Below are positions 52,184 to 59,199 of a stretch of DNA of 64,000 bases, piece after piece. The DNA is from Amycolatopsis sp. EV170708-02-1 (lineage in GTDB: Bacteria; Actinomycetota; Actinomycetes; Mycobacteriales; Pseudonocardiaceae), in the NCBI RefSeq assembly GCF_022479115.1, contig NZ_CP092497.1:2294001-2358000 (forward strand), written 5' to 3'. Position numbers and translations under genes: made by a program. Below the pieces are notes generated by a model, which ran no database searches, was not told the DNA's origin, and was given only the letters and a program-made list of their open reading frames with translations. The first letter of the stretch is position 1. Each line of letters opens with the position of its first letter.

Positions 52184-53557
52184 ATGAGCAGCACTTGGTC
52201 CCCCACCGTGCGCCGCCGGATGTTCTGCCTGCTCCTTGCGGGTGGACTCACCCTGGGGACGGCCGCCTGCGGTGCCGATTCCGGCGAGAGCGCCGGGGGC
52301 AAGGTCAAGATCACGGTCACCGGCCAGCCCCCGACCAGCCAGCCGTTCGAGCGCGGCGTGTTCGACGCCGACGTCAAGGAGTTCGAGGAGAGCCACCCGG
52401 ACATCGACATCGAGCCGCACGAAGGGTTCATGGACCCGAAGACGTTCTCCGCCAAACTCGCCGGCGGGCAGCTCGAAGACGTCTACTACGTCTACTTCAC
52501 CGATCCGGCGCAGATCATCGCGCGCCGCCAGGCCGCCGACATCACCGAAGCGGCCAAGGGCCTGAAGAACTTCGGCGACATCAAACCGGAATTACTGGAC
52601 AACTTCCGGGATGCCGACGGCAAGCTCTACGGCCTGCCGACGATGAACTACAGCCTGGGCCTGCTCTACAGCCGCCCGCTGTTCCAGAAGGCCGGGCTCG
52701 ATCCGAACAAACCGCCGCAGACCTGGGACGAGGTCCGCGCGGCCGCGAAGAAGATCGCCGCGCTGGGCAACGGCACCGTCGGATACGCCGACTACAGCAA
52801 GAACAATCAGGGCGGCTGGCATCTGACCGGCTGGCTCTACTCCATGGGCAGCGAGGTCGCCCGCAAGGACGGCGACAAATGGGTGGCCGCCTTCAACAAC
52901 GAGAAGGCCAAGGCCGCGCTGAACCAGTTGCGCGCCATGCGCTGGGAAGACGACACCATGGGCAGCAAGCAGTTGCTCGAAGCCCAGGACGTCCAGCGCA
53001 TGATGGGCGCGGGCCAGCTCGGCATGTACATGGCCGCCCCGGACAACGTCCCGGTGCTCGTCAAGCAGTTCAACGGCAAGTACGAGGACTACGGCGTCGC
53101 GGGGATGCCGGGCGGGCAGGGCACACTGCTCGGCGGCGAAGGCTACATGATCAACCCCAAGGCCTCGCCGGAGAAGATCAAAGCGGGCCTGGAATGGGTC
53201 CGCTGGAAGTACCTCAACCCGGAGCGCTTCGAGAAGCACGTCCAGCAGTACGTCGACGGCAAGCAGCCGGTCGGGCTGCCGGCCGAGCCGACCCCGGACG
53301 TCTGGCAGGGCGCCGTCCGTGATCAGCAGCTCGCGATCAAGGCCAAGCACGCCAACGTTCCCGCCGAGAACTTCCAGTCCTATGTGGACTCCAGCGCGCG
53401 GATCAAGGGCAGTATCGAACCGCCGAACGCGCAGCAGGTCTACGCCATCCTCGACAGTGTGATGCAGGCGGTGCTCACCGATCGGAACGCGAATATCGAT
53501 CAGCAGCTGTCGTCGGCGGAGTCGAAGGTCAACAGTGTCCTCGCCCAGGTCAAGTAG
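52184..53557 (+). CDS. Sugar ABC transporter substrate-binding lipoprotein
   Basis: Extracellular sugar receptor of the ExtracellularSBP_1/MalE group. It has 457 residues. The signal peptide RRRMFCLLLAGGLTLGTAAC has a lipobox Cys. The mature part shows VKITVTGQPPTSQPFERGVF, KLYGLPTMNYSLGLLYSRPLF (hinge and ligand region), PPQTWDEVRAAAKKI and AGMPGGQGTLLGGEGYMINP, as in oligosaccharide receptors. The ATG at 52184 is preferred to TTG at 52178. First gene of the importer operon; its 3' end overlaps the next gene by 23 bp. Confidence 0.93.
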   Translation: MSSTWSPTVRRRMFCLLLAGGLTLGTAACGADSGESAGGKVKITVTGQPPTSQPFERGVFDADVKEFEESHPDIDIEPHEGFMDPKTFSAKLAGGQLEDVYYVYFTDPAQIIARRQAADITEAAKGLKNFGDIKPELLDNFRDADGKLYGLPTMNYSLGLLYSRPLFQKAGLDPNKPPQTWDEVRAAAKKIAALGNGTVGYADYSKNNQGGWHLTGWLYSMGSEVARKDGDKWVAAFNNEKAKAALNQLRAMRWEDDTMGSKQLLEAQDVQRMMGAGQLGMYMAAPDNVPVLVKQFNGKYEDYGVAGMPGGQGTLLGGEGYMINPKASPEKIKAGLEWVRWKYLNPERFEKHVQQYVDGKQPVGLPAEPTPDVWQGAVRDQQLAIKAKHANVPAENFQSYVDSSARIKGSIEPPNAQQVYAILDSVMQAVLTDRNANIDQQLSSAESKVNSVLAQVK

Positions 53558-54509
53558 CGTCCTCGACTGGCCCGCGACGGCGTCGTCGCGGGCCGGTCGG
53601 CCGGTCGCCTCCGCGGCCGAACGCCGCCGGAACCGGTTGCGCCGCAAGCTCAAGGAGAACGTCACCGCGTACGGCCTGCTGTGCGCCGCGCTCGTGGTGT
53701 TCGCCCTGTTCTCGTGGTACCCGATCGTGCGCGGGGTGCTGCTGAGCTTCCAGCAGGTCGATTTCGTCAACCCGCCGACGTGGGTCGGGTTCGACAACTT
53801 CACCCGCCTGTTCGAAGACCCGCTGTTCGGCATCGCCTGGCGCAACACGCTGTTGTTCACCGGGCTCGCGCTGGTCTTCGGGTTCGTGGTGCCGTTCCTG
53901 ACCGCGGTACTGCTCAACGAACTGCGGCACGCCAAGGCGTTCTTCCGGCTCGCGGTCTACCTGCCGGTGATGCTGCCCCCGGTGGTCACCGCCCTGATGT
54001 GGAAGTGGTTCTACGACCCGGGTGCCGGCCTGTTCAACTCCGCGCTCGGCGCCGTCGGCCTGCCCGGCGGCCAGTGGCTGGACTCGAGCGACACGTCGAT
54101 GCTGTCGCTGGTGTTCGTGTCGACGTGGGCGAACATGGGCAGCACCACGCTGATCTACCTCGCCGCGCTCGGCACCATCCCCGGCGAGCTCTACGAAGCC
54201 GCGGAGCTCGACGGCGCGGGGCTGTGGAAACGCCTGATCCACGTCACCCTGCCGCAGACGAGGTTCGTGCTGCTGGTGCTCCTGCTGCTGCAGGTGGTCG
54301 CGACCATGCAGGTGTTCACCGAACCGTACGTGATGACCGGCGGCGGACCGGACGACTCCACCGTCACCGTCCTCCTGCTGCTGTACCGCTATGCCTTCGT
54401 CTACAACGACTTCGGCTCGGCCAGCGCGTTGAGCCTGCTGCTGTTCGTCGCGCTCGGGGTGTTCTCCGCGTTGTACGTGCGCCTGACCCGGAAGGCGGAT
54501 GAGTCATGA
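53535..54509 (+). CDS. Sugar ABC transporter permease (MalF-like)
   Basis: Membrane subunit of 324 residues with six helices after an Arg-rich cytoplasmic N-terminus (ERRRNRLRRKLKENVTAYG). Typical features are SWYPIVRGVLLSFQQVDF, YLPVMLPPVVTALMWKWFYDP and the EAA loop YEAAELDGAGLWKRLIHVTLP that contacts an ATPase. GTG start at 53535 inside the end of the binding-protein gene; its stop overlaps the next permease start by 4 bp. Confidence 0.93.
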   Translation: MSSPRSSSVLDWPATASSRAGRPVASAAERRRNRLRRKLKENVTAYGLLCAALVVFALFSWYPIVRGVLLSFQQVDFVNPPTWVGFDNFTRLFEDPLFGIAWRNTLLFTGLALVFGFVVPFLTAVLLNELRHAKAFFRLAVYLPVMLPPVVTALMWKWFYDPGAGLFNSALGAVGLPGGQWLDSSDTSMLSLVFVSTWANMGSTTLIYLAALGTIPGELYEAAELDGAGLWKRLIHVTLPQTRFVLLVLLLLQVVATMQVFTEPYVMTGGGPDDSTVTVLLLLYRYAFVYNDFGSASALSLLLFVALGVFSALYVRLTRKADES

Positions 54510-55375
54510 GGACGCTCGTCTCCCCCAGCACGCTCCGCAGCCCCGGCGGCAAGATCGGGTACGCCGTGATCTTCGGCTGCACGCTGCTCCTGTTCGTCAT
54601 CGCGTTCCTGTTCCCCCTGTACTGGGCGGTGACCGGCGCGATGAAGTCACCGCAGGAACTGGCGCAGACGCCGGCGACGTTCATCCCGGACGAGTGGCAT
54701 CCGGAGACCTTCGCCGACGCGTGGGACCAGCTGAGCCTCGGCAAGTACTTCCTCAATACCGTCGTCGTCGCCGGCGGCGCCTGGCTGGCGCAGCTGGCCA
54801 TCGACGTCCCCGCCGCGTTCGCGTTGTCGAAGCTGCGGCCGAAGTTCGGCAACGTCGTGCTCGGATTGATGCTCGCGACGTTGATGCTTCCCGCCGCGGC
54901 CTTGCTGGTGCCGACCTACGTGACGATCACCGACCTGCCGTTGCTGGACATCAACCTGATCAACTCACCGGCGGCGGTCTGGCTGCCCGCCGCCGCGAAC
55001 GCGTTCAACATCTACCTGCTGAAACGGTTCTTCGACCAGATTCCGGACGAGCTGATCGAGGCCGCCCGGCTCGACGGCGCGGGGCCGGTGCGCACGCTGT
55101 GGCGCATCATCCTGCCGATCTCCCGGCCGATCCTGGCCGTGGTCTCGATCCTCGCGGTGGTGGCCGCGTGGAAGGACTTCATCTGGCCGCTGCTGGTGTT
55201 CCCGGACACCGAAAAGCAGACGCTGTCGGTGATGCTGCAGCGCGTCGCCATCGACATGCCGCTGAACGTGCTCGTGGCAGGCATGGTGCTGGCCAGCCTG
55301 CCGATGGTGGCGCTGTTCCTGGCGTTCCAGCGGCATATCCTCGCCGGGCTCACCGCCGGCAGTCTCAAAGGCTGA
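54506..55375 (+). CDS. Sugar ABC transporter permease (MalG-like)
   Basis: Partner permease of 289 residues with six helices (IGYAVIFGCTLLLFVIAFLFPLYWAV first) and the EAA loop IEAARLDGAGPVRTLWRIILPISRP. ATG at 54506 overlaps the previous stop (ATGA). No ATP-binding subunit is encoded with the importer. In actinomycetes such carbohydrate importers commonly share the multitask ATPase MsiK encoded elsewhere, which probably applies here. Confidence 0.93.
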   Translation: MRTLVSPSTLRSPGGKIGYAVIFGCTLLLFVIAFLFPLYWAVTGAMKSPQELAQTPATFIPDEWHPETFADAWDQLSLGKYFLNTVVVAGGAWLAQLAIDVPAAFALSKLRPKFGNVVLGLMLATLMLPAAALLVPTYVTITDLPLLDINLINSPAAVWLPAAANAFNIYLLKRFFDQIPDELIEAARLDGAGPVRTLWRIILPISRPILAVVSILAVVAAWKDFIWPLLVFPDTEKQTLSVMLQRVAIDMPLNVLVAGMVLASLPMVALFLAFQRHILAGLTAGSLKG

Positions 55376-55422
55376 CTCTCGCCGCATTCGGGGTTTCCAC
55401 CAACGATTGGGAGGGCATTTTC

Positions 55423-57021
55423 GTGACCGCATCAGGGCAGACCGTCGGATGGTGGCGGAGCGCGGCGATCTACCAGGTCTACCTCCGCAGTTTCGCGGAC
55501 GGGAACGGTGACGGCGTCGGCGACCTCGCCGGTGTCCGCGCGCGGCTGGACTACCTGGCCGAACTGGGGATCGACGCGATCTGGTTCACCCCGTGGTACC
55601 CGTCGCCGATGGACGACGGCGGCTACGACGTCGCCGACTTCCGGGAGATCGACCCGCTCTTCGGCACGCTCGCCGAAGCGGAGGACCTGATCGCCGCGGC
55701 CCACGCCAAGGGGATCCGCGTGATCATCGACATCGTGCCGAACCACTGCTCCGACGAGCATCGCTGGTTCAAGGAGGCCCTGAACGCCGAGCCGGGATCA
55801 CGCGAGCGGCAACGGTTCTGGTTCCGGCCGGGCCGCGGGCCGGACGGCTCCGAGCCGCCGAACAACTGGAAGTCGCGCTTCGGCGGCTCCGCCTGGACGC
55901 GGGTCCCGGACGGCGAGTGGTACCTGCATCTGTACAGCTCGCGCCAGCCGGACTTCAACTGGGACAACCAGGAGATCCGCGCCGATTTCGAGGACGTGTT
56001 GCGGTTCTGGTTCGACCGCGGGGTCGACGGTTTCCGCATCGACGTCGCCGACGGGCTGGTGAAGGACCCGCGGCTGCCCGACGTCGATCCCGGCGACGAG
56101 ACTCCGTTCTCCGATCAGGAGGGGCTGCACGAGATCTACCGGTCGTGGCGCAAGATCGCCGACAGCTACCCGGGTGACCGGGTGCTGGTCGGCGAGATGT
56201 GGCTGCCGGACATGTCGCGGGCCGCGCGATACCTGCGCCGCGACGAGCTGCACGCGGCGTTCAACTTCGATTTCCTGGTGTGTCCCTGGGATTTCGCCCG
56301 GTTCAGAGATGTCATCCAGCGCACGCTGGCGGCGCACGAGGAGGTCGGCGCGCCCGCGGCGTGGGTGCTGTCGAACCACGACGTCACCCGCCACGTGACC
56401 CGGTACGGCCGCGAGGGCGACACCGGTTTCGCGTTCGCGGACCGGCTGCACGGCACCCCGGTGGACCGCGAACTCGGGACGCGCCGGGCGCGGGCGGCGG
56501 CGTTGCTGACCATGGCGCTGCCCGGCGGTCTCTATGTGTACCAAGGGGAAGAGCTCGGCCTGTGGGAGATCGAGGACATTCCGGGCGAACTCCGGCAGGA
56601 TCCGGTGTGGGCCCGGACGAACGGCGCCGACCCCGGCCGTGACGGCTGCCGTGTCCCACTCCCCTGGTCCGGTGACGCGCCGCCGTTCGGTTTCGGCACC
56701 GGTGGGTCGTGGCTGCCCCAGCCGGGGGAATGGCGTTCCAGCACGGCGGAGGCGCAGGCGGCCGAGCCTGCGTCGATGCTCCGCCTCTACCGCTCCGGTC
56801 TGCGCCTGCGGGACGAACTCCCCGCGCTCGGCCCCGGCGACCTGGAGTGGCTGGAGCTGGGCGAAGGTGTGCTCGCGTTCACCCGGGAGCCGGGTTTCGC
56901 CTTCGTGCTGAACTTCTCGGACGGGCCCGTGCCGCTGCCGCCGCATCGCGAGGTGCTCATGGCCAGCGGCCCGGTCGACGGCGAGCTCCCGTCGGACACG
57001 GCGGTGTGGCTGCTCACCTGA
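55423..57021 (+). CDS. GH13 alpha-glucosidase (oligo-1,6-glucosidase/trehalose-type)
   Basis: Cytoplasmic glycoside hydrolase of 532 residues (no signal peptide). Conserved GH13 regions: AIYQVYLRSFADGNGDGVGDLAGV, DAIWFTPWYPSPMDDGGYDVADF, DIVPNHCSDEH, nucleophile Asp207 in GFRIDVADGL, acid/base Glu258 in VLVGEMWLP and Asp320 in LSNHDVTRH. GTG start at 55423 with ribosome site GGGAGGG. It starts 47 bp after the second permease and probably splits the imported disaccharide to glucose. The pattern fits subfamilies 17/23/30; exact linkage preference is not readable. Confidence 0.93.
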   Translation: MTASGQTVGWWRSAAIYQVYLRSFADGNGDGVGDLAGVRARLDYLAELGIDAIWFTPWYPSPMDDGGYDVADFREIDPLFGTLAEAEDLIAAAHAKGIRVIIDIVPNHCSDEHRWFKEALNAEPGSRERQRFWFRPGRGPDGSEPPNNWKSRFGGSAWTRVPDGEWYLHLYSSRQPDFNWDNQEIRADFEDVLRFWFDRGVDGFRIDVADGLVKDPRLPDVDPGDETPFSDQEGLHEIYRSWRKIADSYPGDRVLVGEMWLPDMSRAARYLRRDELHAAFNFDFLVCPWDFARFRDVIQRTLAAHEEVGAPAAWVLSNHDVTRHVTRYGREGDTGFAFADRLHGTPVDRELGTRRARAAALLTMALPGGLYVYQGEELGLWEIEDIPGELRQDPVWARTNGADPGRDGCRVPLPWSGDAPPFGFGTGGSWLPQPGEWRSSTAEAQAAEPASMLRLYRSGLRLRDELPALGPGDLEWLELGEGVLAFTREPGFAFVLNFSDGPVPLPPHREVLMASGPVDGELPSDTAVWLLT

Positions 57022-58572
57022 TCACCGGCCGGTCGTGACCCGGCTGATCCGGCCGCGCATCCGTGCGCGGCCCACCGGGTCACGCCAGGCGAGGTGCCTG
57101 TCGAGCACCTCACGGAGCACACCACCGAGGACGAGGCCGTGGGGGGCGGTCTCGACGCAGGCGTGGTCGCGGAGCCAGTCGAACAGCTCCGACGAGCGTC
57201 CTCCCGGCAGCACGGACCTGAGGAGGTCTTCGGTGGTGTGGTCCGCTTGCGCGCACACGTACAGCGCCCAGCGATGCGCCTCCGTCGGTGGATCACCGGC
57301 CAGGTGCGCATAGACAGTGTCGACCACGTAACGTGCCGCGTCCGCCCGGGGCGACCTGCTGACCTCGGCGGCCAAGGCGAGCGCGAACGGGTTGCCCGCC
57401 GCGAAGTCCACAATGGACTTTCGAAGCTCCGGACCGACGCCGCGTGCTTCGAGCAGCGCCGCGGACTCGTTGTCGCTCAAGGCTTCGAGCTTCCGGATCG
57501 TGATCCGCCCCGACCACGCCGGATCGACCAGCAGCGTGGCGTCCGGACCGCTCCGGCCCGCGATCACGACCGTGACGTCTCCGGGCAGGCGGCGCAGGAC
57601 CTCCGCCGGATCGGCGAGCCCGTCGACGAGCCGCACGGGTTTGCCCATGGCCGCCGCGTCGTCGGCGAACTTCCGCAGCAAGGTCGACTTCCCGATCCCC
57701 GGCGGTCCGGTGAGGAACAGCACCCCGCCTCTCGCGAGCAGCCGACGGAATTCCGCACGTTCGCGTTCACGTCCGACGAACAGCGGGTCCGGTGCGCGGA
57801 GCGGGGGCGTTCGCTCGTCTTCGGCCCGGAGCACGTTCTCGTGCAGCGCCCGCAGTTTCGGCCCCGGCCGGACCCCGAGTTCCGCGTCGAACAGGTCGTG
57901 GATCGAGCGGTAGAGCTCCAGCGCCTCGGCGCGGCGCCCGCCGCGCTGGAGGGCGAGGAGATAGATCTCGTACAGCGGTTCCTCGAGACGGTGGCGCTCG
58001 ATCAGCGCGGGCACCTCGGCCATCACCTCGTCGTGTTCCCCGAGTTCGAGGCGCAGCCGGAGCAGCTCCTGGGTGGCGGTCAGCTTCAGCCGCTCCAGGC
58101 GCGTGCGCTCGTGTTCGGCCGCCTCACCGGGGACGCCGGCCAGCGCCGTTCCCGTCCACAGTCCGAGCGCCCGCTCCAGCAGCTTCGCCGCCGCCTCCAC
58201 GGTGTGCGCCTGACGCGCGCTCTCGATCAGCCCGGCGAATTCGACCGCGTCCACCTCGAAGCGATCCGGGTCCAGCCGGTAGCCGCCCGACCGCGAGACG
58301 ATCGCCGAACCCAATCCCTGCAAGGAGAGCAGCCGCCGGAGACGGGAGATGTAGGTCCGGATGACGGCCTCGCCGGTCGCGGGCGCCCGCTCGCCCCAGA
58401 GGCCGTCGATCAGCTCGCCGGTCCGGACGAAACTGCCCGCGTTGGCCAGCAGCAGCATCAAGACCGCCTGCTGCTGCGGCGAGCCGAGGTCCAGCCGGGT
58501 GCCGCCGCTGGTGAACCCCGGCGGGCCGAGCACGGTGAACCGGTACCGGACTTCCTGCGGCAGAAGGGACAT
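57022..58572 (-). CDS. SARP/AfsR-type regulator with BTAD and AAA-like ATPase, no TPR tail
   Basis: Regulator of 516 residues. An N-terminal OmpR-like winged helix (YRFTVLGPPGFTSGGTRLDLGSPQQQAVLMLLLA) is followed by the BTAD (VDAVEFAGLIESARQ, ELGVRPGPKLRALHENVL), together about 1-250. A compact ATPase part then has Walker A LTGPPGIGKSTLLRKF and DVTVVIAGRSG, ending in a short helical region (WALYVCAQADHTTEDLLRSVL). The TPR part of AfsR is missing. The ATG at 58572 is chosen at the domain start, although no good ribosome site is visible. It is divergent from ohr across nested palindromes. Confidence 0.87.
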   Translation of the reverse strand: MSLLPQEVRYRFTVLGPPGFTSGGTRLDLGSPQQQAVLMLLLANAGSFVRTGELIDGLWGERAPATGEAVIRTYISRLRRLLSLQGLGSAIVSRSGGYRLDPDRFEVDAVEFAGLIESARQAHTVEAAAKLLERALGLWTGTALAGVPGEAAEHERTRLERLKLTATQELLRLRLELGEHDEVMAEVPALIERHRLEEPLYEIYLLALQRGGRRAEALELYRSIHDLFDAELGVRPGPKLRALHENVLRAEDERTPPLRAPDPLFVGRERERAEFRRLLARGGVLFLTGPPGIGKSTLLRKFADDAAAMGKPVRLVDGLADPAEVLRRLPGDVTVVIAGRSGPDATLLVDPAWSGRITIRKLEALSDNESAALLEARGVGPELRKSIVDFAAGNPFALALAAEVSRSPRADAARYVVDTVYAHLAGDPPTEAHRWALYVCAQADHTTEDLLRSVLPGGRSSELFDWLRDHACVETAPHGLVLGGVLREVLDRHLAWRDPVGRARMRGRISRVTTGR

Positions 58573-58604
58573 GCGCGGAAAGGTAGGCGGGCCCCGCCCG
58601 CGGC

Positions 58605-58680
58605 GGCGACCGTCGGACGACGTCGTCGGCGTACGTCGTCCACCGGTGACGTACAGGAATGACGTCATCCGACGGTCGCC
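58605..58680. promoter_or_regulatory. Nested palindromes between the SARP regulator and ohr
   Basis: The outer arms GGCGACCGTCGGACGACGTC (58605-58624) and the complement at 58661-58680 match 19 of 20. Inside are GTACGTC (58631-58637) and GACGTAC (58648-58654) around CCACCGGT, plus GACGTC palindromes. The element fills the 139-bp divergent promoter gap. It is a likely operator for a dimeric or multimeric regulator, possibly the SARP protein itself. Confidence 0.78.
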
Positions 58681-58711
58681 GAGGTCGGGGGCGGGTTCCT
58701 ACGGTTGCGGC

Positions 58712-59143
58712 ATGTCTGAAACCACGTACACCGCCGTCGCCACTTCGACCGCGGAAGGCCGCAACGGCGGCCGCGCGACCTCCGACGACGGCGTGCTCGA
58801 CCTCGGCCTCGCCGTCCCGAAGGCCTTCGGCGGCTCCGGCGACGGCACGAACCCCGAGCAGCTGTTCGCCGCGGGCTGGGCGTCCTGTTTCGTCGGCGCC
58901 GTCCGCCGTGTCGCGGGCGTCAAGAAGGTGAAGCTGGAAGACCTCGCTGTCGTCGCCGAGGTGACCCTGCACCACGACACCGACGCGGGCGAGTTCCACC
59001 TGAGCGCCGCACTGCACCTGGAGGCCTCCGGTATCGACCAGGCCACCGCCGACGAACTGGTCCAGGGCGCGCACCAGGTGTGCCCGTACTCCAAGGCGAC
59101 GCGCGGGAACGTCGAGGTCACGCTGGACGCCACCGTCGCGTGA
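58712..59143 (+). CDS. ohr: Organic hydroperoxide resistance protein (Ohr/OsmC family)
   Basis: Thiol peroxidase of 143 residues that reduces organic hydroperoxides. Both catalytic Cys are present: Cys59 in AAGWASCFVGAV and Cys124 in HQVCPYSKATRGNV. TYTAVATSTAEGRNG at the N-terminus and LGLAVPKAFGG are Ohr-specific. ATG at 58712. Ohr genes are usually controlled by a MarR-type OhrR. Here no MarR gene is adjacent and the divergent neighbour is a SARP-type regulator, which is unusual. The 46-bp palindrome lies 10 bp after its stop. Confidence 0.94.
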   Translation: MSETTYTAVATSTAEGRNGGRATSDDGVLDLGLAVPKAFGGSGDGTNPEQLFAAGWASCFVGAVRRVAGVKKVKLEDLAVVAEVTLHHDTDAGEFHLSAALHLEASGIDQATADELVQGAHQVCPYSKATRGNVEVTLDATVA

Positions 59144-59153
59144 GGCGTCACGC

Positions 59154-59199
59154 CTCGTGAGTGGCAAGGACGGTTCTAACCGTCCTTGCCACTCACGAG
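59154..59199. terminator. Second copy of the 46-bp palindrome, forming the 3' end of the LuxR gene
   Basis: Same two 22-bp arms as at 37365-37410, with CT instead of AG at the centre, i.e. the same element in opposite orientation. It lies between convergent ohr and the LuxR regulator. The LuxR reading frame runs through the arm, so its final residues LVSGKDG and the TAG stop are encoded by the palindrome. Probably a bidirectional terminator derived from a dispersed repeat. Confidence 0.88.
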
